This document shows, one piece after another, positions 52,581 through 64,000 of a stretch of 64,000 nt of DNA; positions within the stretch are counted from its first letter, which is position 1, and every line of letters starts with the position of its first letter. The position numbers were made by a program, and so were the translations under genes. A model generated the notes under the pieces. It did no database searches. It saw only the letters and a list, made by a program, of their open reading frames with translations, and was not told the origin of the DNA. Source of the stretch: Thermotogaceae bacterium (GTDB lineage Bacteria; Thermotogota; Thermotogae; B21-G9; HyVt-16); contig JARRBB010000012.1 of NCBI GenBank assembly GCA_029981435.1, forward strand, positions 1-64,000, given 5' to 3'.

Positions 52581-54314
52581 ATGAAAAAAATCAAAGGTTC
52601 TAAAATGCTCTTTGAAGCTCTTTTAAAAGAGAATGTTGATACCATATTCGGCATTCCCGGTGGCGCTATAATAAACGTTTATGATGAACTTTGTGATTAC
52701 GAAAACAAGATAAAATTCTATCTATTTCGTCATGAACAGGGTGCGACTCATGCTGCCGATGGATATGCAAGAGCCACTGGGAAACCTGGTGTAGTACTTG
52801 TAACTTCTGGGCCTGGTGCTACGAATACTGTAACTGCAATTGCCACCGCATATATGGATTCTATACCTCTGGTCGTTATCACTGGTCAGGTCCCAACTTC
52901 AATGATAGGTACGGATGCTTTTCAGGAATCTGATGTTACTGGAATAACTATGCCAATAACCAAACACAATCATCTTGTAACCAATATTGAAGAGTTTCCA
53001 CAGGTTCTTAAAGAAGCCTTTCATATAGCCACAACTGGAAGACCTGGCCCTGTTGTTATAGATCTTCCCAAAGATATTCAGATTGCAGAGGGTACTTTCA
53101 ATTATCCCGAAGAAGTTAATCTTCCAAGTTATAAGCCAAATGTAAAAGGTCACCCTCGTCAGATAAAAACAACTATGGAATTACTTAAAAAATCAAAGAA
53201 ACCTCTTGTTTTAGTGGGTGGCGGAGTGAATTTATCAGGAACAATGAGTTTGGTAAATCGATTTCTCGATAAATTTGGTATACCAGCAGTTGCAACTTTA
53301 ATGGGAAGAGGTGTGAAACCCAGCAATCCAAAGTTATACCTTCCAGGCGGAATTGGTATGCACGGTACTTATTATGGTAATTATGCCGTTTCAAATTCAG
53401 ATTTGCTCATAGCCCTTGGAGTGAGATTCAGCGATAGAATAATTGGGAATCCCAAATATTTTGCACCAAATGCAAAGATAGTTCATGTTGATATAGATCC
53501 AGCTGAAATTGGCAAAAATGTCAGAGTAGATGTACCTATAGTTGGAGACCTCAGAAATGTTCTTGAAAAATTCCTTGAATACGATTTCGAAGTTGACTTT
53601 TCTAATTGGGTTGAAGAACTTCAAAAGATCAAAGAATCTCATCCATTAACTTATCCTAAAAGTGATAAGTACATAAAACCACAGTATTTGATAGAAAAGG
53701 CAAGCGAATATTTTCCAGAAGATACTATAGTGGTTTCAGATGTCGGGCAAAATCAAATGTGGGTTGCACAATTTTATAAATTCCATAATCCACGCTCTTT
53801 CTTCTGTTCCGGCGGCCTTGGCACAATGGGATACGCGCTCCCGGCTGGAATTGGTGCAAAAATAGGTCAGCCTCACAGAGAGGTTATCGTTTTTGCAGGT
53901 GATGGTGGATTTCAGATGAACATTCAAGAATTGATGACAATAAACAGATACAAAATACCCTTGAAAATTGTTGTTCTGGATAACAATTCTCTTGGAATGG
54001 TAAGACAATGGCAACAACTTTTCTTCAAATGTAGGTATTCTGCAACGATCCTCGATGATAATCCTGAATTCTCGAAAATAGCTGAAGTTGTTGGTATCAA
54101 AGCATTGAAAATTCAAAGACCTGACGAAGTTGAAAAAGCAATGAGAGAACTTGCAGAATATGAAGGTCCAATGCTGGTTCACGCATTAGTAGATCCAAGA
54201 GAAAATGTTTTACCGATGGTCCCACCTGGTGGAAAAATCTCAGAACCTTACTTGACAGCACCATACGATGAAAACCTCGAAAAGGTTGTTAAAAGAGGTG
54301 GTTCAAATGAATAA
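52581..54314 (+). CDS. ilvB: Acetolactate synthase large subunit
   Basis: A 577-aa ThDP-dependent enzyme condensing pyruvate with pyruvate or 2-oxobutyrate. FGIPGGAIINVYDEL opens the Pyr domain, with the catalytic glutamate in FLFRHEQGATHAADGYAR near residue 50. The ThDP-binding GDGGFQMNIQEL with NN about 27 residues later is near 440. The start at 52581 follows AGGGGAGTG; the in-frame ATG at 52431 lies upstream of the likely promoter. First gene of a nine-gene branched-chain operon. Confidence 0.95.
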   Translation: MKKIKGSKMLFEALLKENVDTIFGIPGGAIINVYDELCDYENKIKFYLFRHEQGATHAADGYARATGKPGVVLVTSGPGATNTVTAIATAYMDSIPLVVITGQVPTSMIGTDAFQESDVTGITMPITKHNHLVTNIEEFPQVLKEAFHIATTGRPGPVVIDLPKDIQIAEGTFNYPEEVNLPSYKPNVKGHPRQIKTTMELLKKSKKPLVLVGGGVNLSGTMSLVNRFLDKFGIPAVATLMGRGVKPSNPKLYLPGGIGMHGTYYGNYAVSNSDLLIALGVRFSDRIIGNPKYFAPNAKIVHVDIDPAEIGKNVRVDVPIVGDLRNVLEKFLEYDFEVDFSNWVEELQKIKESHPLTYPKSDKYIKPQYLIEKASEYFPEDTIVVSDVGQNQMWVAQFYKFHNPRSFFCSGGLGTMGYALPAGIGAKIGQPHREVIVFAGDGGFQMNIQELMTINRYKIPLKIVVLDNNSLGMVRQWQQLFFKCRYSATILDDNPEFSKIAEVVGIKALKIQRPDEVEKAMRELAEYEGPMLVHALVDPRENVLPMVPPGGKISEPYLTAPYDENLEKVVKRGGSNE

Positions 54315-54816
54315 AAAATCCAGACATATAGTTTCTGTACTTGTTTACAACAAAGCTGGTGTATTAAGAAAGGTAGCACATTTATTTGCAAGAAGAGGAT
54401 ATAACATAAGTAGTATAACTGTTGGTAAGTCTGAAATCCCTGATTTAGTAAGAATGATAATAGTTGTTGAAGGTGAAGACAACGCTATTGATCAGATTGA
54501 AAAGCAGGTTTATAAAGTGATAGAAGTTTACAAAGTTTCACCTATATCTTCAAATGTAGAAGATCGTGTGGAAAGAGAAATGGCGCTTATAAAAGTAAAA
54601 TTTGAGGATAACAAACAAGAAATTTATCAGCTTGTTGAAATATTTAGAGGTAAGATAGTCGATGTCGGTCAGGAGGGTATTATAGTTGAAATAACAGGAG
54701 CAACAAGTAAGATAGAGGCCTTTGTCGATCTGATTTCCAAATCTGGAAAGATTATTGAAATTGCGAGAACCGGCATAGCGGCAATGGATAGATGGGATGT
54801 TTCACAAGGTAAATAA
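54307..54816 (+). CDS. ilvN: Acetolactate synthase regulatory subunit
   Basis: A 169-aa ACT-domain protein that activates IlvB and gives feedback inhibition by valine. The ACT fold begins HIVSVLVYNKAGVLRKVAHLF, with the conserved ARRGYNISSITVG. A second, C-terminal domain ends DRWDVSQGK, similar to other IlvH/IlvN long forms. Start at 54307 follows GAGGTGG and overlaps the ilvB stop. Confidence 0.95.
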   Translation: MNKKSRHIVSVLVYNKAGVLRKVAHLFARRGYNISSITVGKSEIPDLVRMIIVVEGEDNAIDQIEKQVYKVIEVYKVSPISSNVEDRVEREMALIKVKFEDNKQEIYQLVEIFRGKIVDVGQEGIIVEITGATSKIEAFVDLISKSGKIIEIARTGIAAMDRWDVSQGK

Positions 54817-54822
54817 ACATAA

Positions 54823-57511
<2,689 letters not shown>

Positions 57512-57529
57512 TGGGGGTGCTATCTTGGG

Positions 57530-59137
57530 GTTAAAATTTACGATACAACTTTAAGAGATGGTGCACAAGCCTTTGGAGTTTCATTTTCTCTCGAAGATAA
57601 AATCCGAATAGCCCATGCTTTAGATGAATTAGGAATTCATTATCTTGAAGGTGGCTGGCCAGGTTCCAATCCAAAAGATATAGCATTTTTTGAATCAATT
57701 AAGAATATCAAATTTAAAAATTTGAAAATAGCAGCTTTCAGTTCTACAAGACGCCCCAACATAAAGGTAGAAGAGGATCAAAACATAGAAACTCTTGTGA
57801 AGTCTCAAACACCCGTTTATACAATCTTTGGTAAAAGCTGGGATCTTCATGTTACAAACGCACTCAAAACTTCTTATGAGGAAAACCTCTCTATGATTTA
57901 TGACACCATATCATACTTGAAAAAATTTGCAGATGAAGTTATATACGATGCTGAACATTTTTTTGATGGATACAAATCAAATCCCGAATATGCACTTAAA
58001 ACTTTGAAAGTAGCTGAAGAAGCAGGAGCGGATTGCATCGTGCTTGCTGATACCAACGGTGGAAGTTTATGGTATGAAATTGAGGAAATAATAGATGAGG
58101 TTAAAAAAGTTGTTTCCTCTCCTCTTGGGATACACGCTCACAACGATTCGGATTTAGCAGTCGTGAATTCCTTAATCGCAGTAAAGAAAGGAATAGTACA
58201 CGTTCAAGGAACTATAAATGGAATAGGGGAAAGATGTGGAAATGCTAATCTCTGTTCGATTCTTCCTAATTTGATATTGAAAATGAAGATAGAAGCTATT
58301 CCAAAAGATAATCTGAAAAAATTGTATGCAATTTCTCACCTTGTTTCGGAACTTTCAAATAAGCCCCACAATGATCATATGCCATTCGTTGGAGACAATG
58401 CTTTTGCACATAAAGGTGGTATTCATGTTTCTGCAATGCAGAGAGATACGCGAACATATGAACATATAAATCCTGAACTTGTTGGTAACAAAAGAAGAAT
58501 TTCTATATCCGAACTTTCTGGTAGGAGCAACATTATTGAAAAAGTGAATGAACTCGGTATAAAAATAAATCTTCAATCAGAGACTGTTCAGGAAATCTTG
58601 AAAAACATAAAAGAATTAGAAGCACAGGGATATCATTTTGAGGGTGCTGAAGCTTCATTTGAACTGCTAGTTGAAGAGATACTTGGTAGAAAGAAAAAAT
58701 ATTTTGATTTCCTTGGATTCAATGTTATAACAAGAAGATACAATGGTCAAAATTACTCAGAAGCCTCTGTGAAAGTAAAAGTTCCAGAAAGTGTAGCGAA
58801 AAATCTTGGTCTCGATGAACCATATGAGCACACAGCAGCTGATGGTGAAGGGCCTGTAGAAGCTCTTGATAGGGCTGTAAGGAAAGCTCTTGAAAAATTC
58901 TATCCTTCTTTAAAAGAAGTGAGACTAACTGATTATAAAGTAAGAATATTGAATGAGCAGGCTGGTACAAAAGCAACTACAAGAGTGCTAATTGAATCAA
59001 CTGACGGAAAAGACAAATGGGGAACTGTTGGTGTATCGCCGAACATAATAAATGCTTCTTGGATTGCTCTTTTAGATTCTCTCATATACAAATTGTATAA
59101 GGATGAAAAAATCATAAGAAGGAATGATGAGGTATGA
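57530..59137 (+). CDS. cimA: Citramalate synthase (LeuA type 3), with an apparent frameshift at the start
   Basis: Makes (R)-citramalate from pyruvate and acetyl-CoA for isoleucine synthesis. The frame reads [16 protein letters not shown] onward, then [24 protein letters not shown] and a C-terminal LeuA dimer/allosteric domain, about 535 aa in all. But no ATG, GTG or TTG exists in this frame between the ilvD stop (57509-57511) and KIYDTTLR. The expected TTG at 57525, well placed after GGGGGTG, is in another frame and stops after nine codons. One missing G in the GGGG run at 57527-57530 would restore it. A start at 57722 would delete the catalytic DTTLRDG motif, so it is rejected. Confidence 0.85.
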   Translation, partial: VKIYDTTLRDGAQAFGVSFSLEDKIRIAHALDELGIHYLEGGWPGSNPKDIAFFESIKNIKFKNLKIAAFSSTRRPNIKVEEDQNIETLVKSQTPVYTIFGKSWDLHVTNALKTSYEENLSMIYDTISYLKKFADEVIYDAEHFFDGYKSNPEYALKTLKVAEEAGADCIVLADTNGGSLWYEIEEIIDEVKKVVSSPLGIHAHNDSDLAVVNSLIAVKKGIVHVQGTINGIGERCGNANLCSILPNLILKMKIEAIPKDNLKKLYAISHLVSELSNKPHNDHMPFVGDNAFAHKGGIHVSAMQRDTRTYEHINPELVGNKRRISISELSGRSNIIEKVNELGIKINLQSETVQEILKNIKELEAQGYHFEGAEASFELLVEEILGRKKKYFDFLGFNVITRRYNGQNYSEASVKVKVPESVAKNLGLDEPYEHTAADGEGPVEALDRAVRKALEKFYPSLKEVRLTDYKVRILNEQAGTKATTRVLIESTDGKDKWGTVGVSPNIINASWIALLDSLIYKLYKDEKIIRRNDEV

Positions 59138-60654
59138 AAAGAATAAAAATATTTGACACCACTTTAAGAGACGGTGAACAATCCCCTGGAGCCTCTATGA
59201 CACCTGATGAAAAAGTCGAAATGGCACTGATGTTGGAAGCCTTGGGTGTGGATTTAATTGAAGCCGGGTTTCCAGTATCATCTCCTGCCCAGTTCGAAGG
59301 TGTAAAGAAAGTTTCACAAGCTGTTGTTAAACCAACGGTGGTTGCACTAGCCAGATGTGTAGAAAGTGATATAGACGCTGCAGGTGAAGCTCTGAAAAAT
59401 ATTAAAAATAGAAGAATCCATGTTTTCATAGCTACTTCACCAATTCACAGAAAGTACAAGTTGAGAATGGAAAAGGAAGAAATTCTAAAAAGAATAGAAA
59501 ACTACATCAATTACGCTAAGAAGTATTTTTCAGATATCGAATTCTCACCTGAAGATGCCTCAAGAACAGAATTACCTTTTTTAGTGGAAGTTGTAAAAAC
59601 AGCTGTAAAAGCGGGAGCAACAACGATAAACATTCCTGACACTGTTGGATACTCATTACCAGAAGAATTCGCAAATATTATTAAAACTATTAAAGAAGGT
59701 GTTCCAGGAATAGAGAACGTTGATATTTCGGTACATTGCCACAACGATTTGGGTTTAGCGCTCATTAATTCGATTTATGCAGTTAAAAATGGTGCTAACC
59801 AAGTCGAAGTTACTTTAAATGGAATAGGTGAACGAGCAGGAAATTGTGCTCTCGAAGAGTTTGTTATGGCTTCTAAAGTTAGAAGGGATTTACTTGATTT
59901 TGGCACGAATATAAATCCAGAGTTCATATATCCAGCTTCGAGATTGTTGGTTCACATAACCGGAATTATACCTTCAAGAAATAAACCAATAATAGGTGAG
60001 AACGTATTTTTACATGAGTCTGGTATACACCAGGATGGTGTTTTAAAAATGAGAGAAACCTATGAAATAATGAAACCTGAAGATATCGGTCGACCATCTG
60101 AATCTTTGGTACTTGGTAGGCACTCTGGGAGACATGCAATAAAAAAGAAACTTGAATCCTATAGTGTTAAATTAGATGAAGAAAAATTTCAAAGAGTATT
60201 TGAAAGATTTCTCGAACTTGCAGATAAGAAAAAAGAGGTTTTTGACGATGATTTAATTTCAATCGTCTCAGACGTTTTAAGAGAACCTATCAATGGATAC
60301 AGACTTATGCATTTCCATGTGCATACTGGAAACACTCTTTTACCAACTGCAACTGTGAAATTAGAATTTAAAGATGACGAATTCGAAGCTGCTGAAACTG
60401 GTAACGGGCCAATTGATGCGATTTTTAAAGCCATAGACAGAATCACCGGGCTGAAAACAAAACTTTATGAGTATATAATCCAAGCGGTTGGTTCTGGTAA
60501 GAATGCTCAAGGTGAAGTAAAACTCACACTTGAAATAGAAGGTCAATTTTCAAGCGGAAGAGGTATTTCGACGGATATTGTAGAAGCCTCTGCAATTGCC
60601 TATATAAATGCTATAAACAAGCATCTCATAATAAAAAATGGTTTATTGAGGTGA
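59134..60654 (+). CDS. leuA: 2-isopropylmalate synthase
   Basis: A 506-aa enzyme condensing acetyl-CoA with 2-oxoisovalerate, the first committed leucine step. [17 protein letters not shown] binds metal and substrate; [13 protein letters not shown] supplies the two metal histidines, and [15 protein letters not shown] is the conserved third motif. The C-terminal LeuA domain (about 370-506) provides leucine feedback. The ATG overlaps the cimA stop. Distinct from cimA, which has DGAQAFG instead of DGEQSPG. Confidence 0.96.
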   Translation: MKRIKIFDTTLRDGEQSPGASMTPDEKVEMALMLEALGVDLIEAGFPVSSPAQFEGVKKVSQAVVKPTVVALARCVESDIDAAGEALKNIKNRRIHVFIATSPIHRKYKLRMEKEEILKRIENYINYAKKYFSDIEFSPEDASRTELPFLVEVVKTAVKAGATTINIPDTVGYSLPEEFANIIKTIKEGVPGIENVDISVHCHNDLGLALINSIYAVKNGANQVEVTLNGIGERAGNCALEEFVMASKVRRDLLDFGTNINPEFIYPASRLLVHITGIIPSRNKPIIGENVFLHESGIHQDGVLKMRETYEIMKPEDIGRPSESLVLGRHSGRHAIKKKLESYSVKLDEEKFQRVFERFLELADKKKEVFDDDLISIVSDVLREPINGYRLMHFHVHTGNTLLPTATVKLEFKDDEFEAAETGNGPIDAIFKAIDRITGLKTKLYEYIIQAVGSGKNAQGEVKLTLEIEGQFSSGRGISTDIVEASAIAYINAINKHLIIKNGLLR

Positions 60655-60660
60655 TTTAGT

Positions 60661-61917
60661 ATGACACTTGCTGAAAAGATATTGTCCAGAAAAGCTGGAA
60701 AAAAGTCGGTAGAACCGGGAGAATATTTATTGCTCGATGTTGATGTTGCTCTTGCGAATGATATAACTGCTCCAATTGCCATTGAGAATTTCAAAAAATA
60801 CGGTGGAAAGAAGGTTTTTTCTCCTGAGAAACTGGTCCTTGTTCCGGATCATTTTGTTCCTAACAAAGATATAAAATCGGCTATGCAAGTAAAATTACTC
60901 AGAGACTTTGCAAAAGAACAGGAAATTAAAAATTTCTTTGAAGTTGGAAGAATGGGAATAGAACACGTTATTCTTCCTGATCTAGGGATCGTAAAATCAG
61001 GAGATCTTGTCGTCGGTGCTGATTCTCATACTTGTACATACGGTGCACTTGGAGCTTTTGCAACTGGAGTGGGGTCCACAGACATCGCTGGAGTGATGCT
61101 TATTGGAAAGATATGGTTGAAGGTTCCGGAGAGTATAAAAATAGAACTTCATGGAAGTTTCAACGAGTTTGTTACTGCAAAAGATTTAATATTGAAAATT
61201 ATATCCATACTTGGTGTTGATGGTGCAACATATAAATCTATAGAATTTTTAGGTTCTGGTGTAGAAAACATAACGATGGATGGGAGATTCACTATTTCAA
61301 ATATGGCTATAGAAGCTGGAGGAAAAACAGGTTTATTTCCTGTTGATGAACGAACCGTAGAGTATGAAAAAGAAAGGAATATAACCGTTGAAAAAATGTA
61401 TCCCGATGAAGATGCTAAGTATTTTAAATCGTTGAATATCGATCTAAAGACTTTAGAACCACAGGTTGCTTATCCGTTCTTACCTTCCAATTGTAAAAAT
61501 ATTTCAGAAGCAGAAAAGGATAGAATAAAAGTGGATCAAGTTGTTATTGGGAGCTGTACTAATGGAAGAATAGAAGATTTGAGGCTCGCCGCTGAAATCT
61601 TCAAAAATCATAGAGTGAATCCAGATGTTAGATGCATCATAATACCTGGATCACAAGAGGTTTATAAACAAGCACTCAACGAAGGTCTGATCAACATTTT
61701 CATGGAGGCCGAATGTGCTGTTTCAACACCAACGTGTGGCCCTTGTCTGGGTGGACACATGGGGATACTCGCTAAAGATGAGATTGCCGTTTCCACAACT
61801 AACAGAAATTTTGTTGGCAGAATGGGACATCCTGATAGTAAAGTTTTTCTTGCTTCTCCTGCTGTTGCAGCGGCAAGTGCAATTAAAGGTTTCATAGCAG
61901 ATCCAAGAAAATTGTGA
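60661..61917 (+). CDS. leuC: 3-isopropylmalate dehydratase large subunit
   Basis: A 418-aa aconitase-family subunit of the short (type 2, HacA-like) form found in archaea and thermophiles. Cluster ligands are in VIGSCTNGRIEDL and TPTCGPCLGGHMG. VVGADSHTCTYGALGAFATG near 118 is family-conserved. Isomerises 2- to 3-isopropylmalate together with LeuD. RBS GAGGTG precedes the ATG. Confidence 0.96.
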   Translation: MTLAEKILSRKAGKKSVEPGEYLLLDVDVALANDITAPIAIENFKKYGGKKVFSPEKLVLVPDHFVPNKDIKSAMQVKLLRDFAKEQEIKNFFEVGRMGIEHVILPDLGIVKSGDLVVGADSHTCTYGALGAFATGVGSTDIAGVMLIGKIWLKVPESIKIELHGSFNEFVTAKDLILKIISILGVDGATYKSIEFLGSGVENITMDGRFTISNMAIEAGGKTGLFPVDERTVEYEKERNITVEKMYPDEDAKYFKSLNIDLKTLEPQVAYPFLPSNCKNISEAEKDRIKVDQVVIGSCTNGRIEDLRLAAEIFKNHRVNPDVRCIIIPGSQEVYKQALNEGLINIFMEAECAVSTPTCGPCLGGHMGILAKDEIAVSTTNRNFVGRMGHPDSKVFLASPAVAAASAIKGFIADPRKL

Positions 61918-61927
61918 GGTGTTATCT

Positions 61928-62431
61928 ATGAAGATAGAAGGGAAATGCTTCGTTTTTGGAGATAACGTTAATACTGATGAAATAATACCAGCGAGGTATT
62001 TGAATACATCAGATCCATTTGAACTTGCGAAGTATTGTATGGAGGACATAAGACCCGGTTTTGGAAAAAGAGAGGATATCAAAGGCTCGATAATAGTCGC
62101 AGGTGAAAATTTTGGCTGTGGTTCTTCAAGAGAACATGCTCCCATCGCCATAAAAGCAGCAGGTATATCATGTGTTATCGCTAAATCCTTCGCAAGAATA
62201 TTTTTCAGAAACGCTATAAATATCGCCCTTCCAATCGTTGAACTAAAAGAAGTAGAAGAATTCGATGAAGGAGACGTTGTAGAAGTTGATTTTGAAAATG
62301 GAATAATAAAAAATAAAACAAAGAATAAAACTTATACAGTACACTCTTACCCTGAGTTATTGCGCGAAATACTGAAGTTTGGTGGTTGGTTAGAATATTG
62401 TTTAAAGAAATCTGGAGGAGATACTGAATGA
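61928..62431 (+). CDS. leuD: 3-isopropylmalate dehydratase small subunit
   Basis: A 167-aa swivel-domain partner of LeuC. DNVNTDEIIPARYL and GENFGCGSSREHAPIA are diagnostic. ATG 61928 follows TGAGGTG; the GTG at 61919 overlaps that site. Its length matches the short LeuD form that pairs with type 2 LeuC. The stop overlaps leuB. Confidence 0.96.
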   Translation: MKIEGKCFVFGDNVNTDEIIPARYLNTSDPFELAKYCMEDIRPGFGKREDIKGSIIVAGENFGCGSSREHAPIAIKAAGISCVIAKSFARIFFRNAINIALPIVELKEVEEFDEGDVVEVDFENGIIKNKTKNKTYTVHSYPELLREILKFGGWLEYCLKKSGGDTE

Positions 62432-63492
62432 AAAAAATAGTTATTCTTGAGGGCGATGGTATAGGTCCTGAAATAATGAGAGAAGCTTTGAAAGTTTTAG
62501 AAGTCGTGGAGTCAAAGGCAAATATCAAGTTTGAAAAAACTTTTGGCCACATTGGTGGAGAAGCTTATGATAAATTTGGCACACCTTTTCCAGAAGAAAC
62601 AAAAAGAAAATGTCTTGAAGCAGATGCAGTACTATTAGGTAGCGTAGGTGGTCCAAAATGGGACTCACTCCCACCAGAATTAAAGCCAGAAACAGGCGGA
62701 TTACTGGCCCTTAGAAAATTGTTGAACCTCTACGCGAATTTGAGACCCATAAGAATCTATGATTCTTTGAAATCTATTTCACCATTGAAGGAAACTAAAA
62801 TATCAAATGTTGATTTAATAACAGTGCGAGAACTTTCATACGGCATTTACTACGGTGAACCTAAATTTATTGATAATGAAAAAGGCCTTGATACAATGAT
62901 ATACGATAGGAAAACAGTTGAAAAAATAGCAAAACTTGCTTTCGAAATAGCTAGTAAAAGAAGAAAAATCGTCACATCTGTTGATAAAGCAAACGTTCTG
63001 AGAAGTTCCATGTTCTGGCGGAAAGTCGTTAAGGAAATTTCCAGAGATTATCCGAATATTTCCTTGAATCATATGTACGTGGATAATGCAGCAATGCAAT
63101 TGATATTGAATCCATCACAATTTGATGTTATTTTAACATCCAATATGTTTGGAGATATACTATCCGATGAATCCGCTGCACTTGTTGGTTCATTAGGAAT
63201 GCTTCCATCTGCATCTCTAGGGGATATAAATCTTTATGAACCTGCAGGTGGTTCTGCACCAGACATAGCCGGAAAAAATATTGCAAATCCAATTGCTCAG
63301 ATCCTATCTTGTGCTATGATGCTGGAGTTTTCATTTGGAATGATCGATGAGGCAAGAAAAATAGAAAAGGCTGTTGAACTGGTTATTGAGGAAGGTTATA
63401 GAACAAGGGACCTTGCTGACCATTCTTCAAAAATCCTTACCACTTCTCAAATGGGAGATGTTATTTGCAAGAAATTAGAAGAAGTCTGGTAA
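62428..63492 (+). CDS. leuB: 3-isopropylmalate dehydrogenase
   Basis: A 354-aa NAD-dependent enzyme oxidising and decarboxylating 3-isopropylmalate. LEGDGIGPEIMREALKVL, LLGSVGGPKWD, SVDKANVLRSS and YEPAGGSAPDIAGKNIANP are clear signatures. The substrate loop reads RELSYGIYYGE, where the usual family form is RELTGGIYFGE; this is a mild variation. Last gene of the operon; no clear hairpin terminator follows. Confidence 0.95.
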   Translation: MKKIVILEGDGIGPEIMREALKVLEVVESKANIKFEKTFGHIGGEAYDKFGTPFPEETKRKCLEADAVLLGSVGGPKWDSLPPELKPETGGLLALRKLLNLYANLRPIRIYDSLKSISPLKETKISNVDLITVRELSYGIYYGEPKFIDNEKGLDTMIYDRKTVEKIAKLAFEIASKRRKIVTSVDKANVLRSSMFWRKVVKEISRDYPNISLNHMYVDNAAMQLILNPSQFDVILTSNMFGDILSDESAALVGSLGMLPSASLGDINLYEPAGGSAPDIAGKNIANPIAQILSCAMMLEFSFGMIDEARKIEKAVELVIEEGYRTRDLADHSSKILTTSQMGDVICKKLEEVW

Positions 63493-63535
63493 TTTTAGAA
63501 GATTTATGCTTTCCCGGATTTTGCATTAAAATTTA

Positions 63536-63631
63536 ATGAATAAAAATTATTTTGAAAGCAGAAGATGGGTATGCCCCGAATGTGGAACAGAACATGACAG
63601 AGATATAAATGCAGTGATTAATGAAGCGTGA
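63536..63631 (+). pseudogene. TnpB C-terminal relic (IS200/IS605)
   Basis: A 31-codon open frame spells the end of a TnpB nuclease: [19 protein letters not shown], with the second zinc-finger C-x-x-C pair followed by the RuvC-III D-R-D-I-N-A motif. Everything upstream is leuB, so at least 350 residues are missing. The 230 bases after it, up to the tRNA-Leu promoter, contain no gene and may include decayed element-end sequence. The rest of this gap shows nothing recognisable. Confidence 0.85.
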
Positions 63632-63821
63632 TATATGAAATTATGACATACTTGTCAAAGTCTGGAACACTGCGATAAAAAGTTAAACTGATCCTGAGGG
63701 AAGAAACATATATTTATTTTTCGCTGCAACTGAAAGTCTCTTTAAGGAGTATAAACCTATTTTTCAAAAGAATATTTGATAGTTTTCAACTAATTGTTTA
63801 TTAACTTCAAAAACAGTTTTC

Positions 63822-63850
63822 TTGACAATATTCGGGGTTTGTTGTAATAT
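63822..63850 (+). promoter_or_regulatory. Promoter of tRNA-Leu
   Basis: TTGACA at 63822-63827, exactly 17 bases, then TAATAT at 63845-63850; the tRNA begins 19 bases further on. Confidence 0.85.
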
Positions 63851-63868
63851 ATTTATCGAAGTTCAAGT

Positions 63869-63958
63869 GCCGGGGTGGCGGAATTGGCAGACGCAACGGA
63901 CTTAAAATCCGTTGGGGCTTAGAGCCCCGTGTCGGTTCGAGTCCGACCCTCGGCACCA
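63869..63958 (+). tRNA. tRNA-Leu (anticodon UAA)
   Basis: A 90-base class II tRNA: acceptor GCCGGGG pairs with CCTCGGC (one G-T), the anticodon loop ACTTAAAAT carries TAA, the long variable arm is GGGGCTTAGAGCCCC, the T loop is GGTTCGAGTCC, and CCA is encoded at 63956-63958. Confidence 0.95.
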
Positions 63959-64000
63959 CAGAGAAAGATGATGATCTTGTTTAAGATATGTTGCGGGGTG

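Noticed and set aside
57525-57540. Programmed minus-one frameshift to express cimA
   Set aside because: There is no canonical tandem slippery heptamer with a downstream stem; a single-base loss in a G run is simpler. Kept only as an alternative in the finding.
57722-59137. cimA starting at the internal TTG 57722
   Set aside because: It would drop about 64 residues including the conserved DTTLRDG catalytic motif that is readable upstream in the same frame.
62428-63492. leuB variant loop RELSYGIYYGE as a sign of a different enzyme
   Set aside because: All other IPMDH signatures and the operon position fit leuB; one loop difference is within family variation.
63989-64000. Start of another tRNA (the window ends in TTGCGGGGTG, as in an initiator tRNA)
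   Set aside because: Only about ten bases are present, too few to support a call.

Overview
The window looks like a chromosomal segment of a Thermotogales bacterium, most likely Pseudothermotoga or Thermotoga. The basis is an AT-rich genome with dense, often overlapping genes and strong GGAGG ribosome sites. It also carries the compact gene order ilvB-ilvN-ilvC-ilvD-cimA-leuA-leuC-leuD-leuB known from Thermotoga, and a tagaturonate epimerase (UxaE) of the family first described in Thermotoga maritima. The genus is inferred from gene content and recall of related genomes; no database search was run.

From 1 to about 22.3 kb lies a sugar-acid region. It starts with a transposase tail and a zinc alcohol dehydrogenase, then a ribose/xylose-type ABC transporter on the minus strand. 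A divergent plus-strand run follows: GntR regulator, Gfo/Idh dehydrogenase, GH4 CHG-type glycosidase, GH2 beta-glucuronidase with a visible N-x-K uronate motif, a MalEFG-type ABC transporter, a TRAP transporter, 6-phosphogluconate dehydrogenase, an IolB-family cupin, UxaE, a LarA-family racemase/epimerase and an M24-fold protein that has lost most of its metal ligands. Together these suggest import of glucuronides and hexuronates, cleavage to free uronates, and isomerisation or epimerisation towards the Ashwell and pentose phosphate routes.

From 22.3 to 23.7 kb is a scarred stretch: an IS605/TnpB-type right-end or omegaRNA-like relic, tRNA-Gln, a nucleotidyltransferase and a broken dihydrofolate-reductase-like pseudogene. 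From 23.7 to 30.3 kb is an operon of coaX, a B12-type radical SAM protein, a family 4 uracil-DNA glycosylase, a FliK-like/FlhB-tail-like pair and an FGGY gluconate-type kinase. From 30.3 to 37.6 kb is a second acid-sugar locus: uxuB, a TRAP transporter whose binding-protein gene lacks its 5' end, an SDR, an RpiR regulator, a 2-hydroxyacid dehydrogenase and a DapA-type aldolase.

From 37.6 to 49.5 kb a long minus-strand run carries exbB-exbD-tonB, glpK, tsaE, lon, engB, a chemotaxis receptor, a stand-alone pyruvate-kinase C-terminal domain, deoB, punA and a MazG-like gene. From 49.6 to 52.4 kb are a second B12-type radical SAM protein, a Na+/Ca2+ exchanger-family protein and RidA. From 52.5 to 63.5 kb is the branched-chain amino acid operon; cimA appears to carry a one-base frameshift exactly at its start. 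The window ends with a TnpB relic and tRNA-Leu(UAA). No CRISPR array or rRNA was seen.
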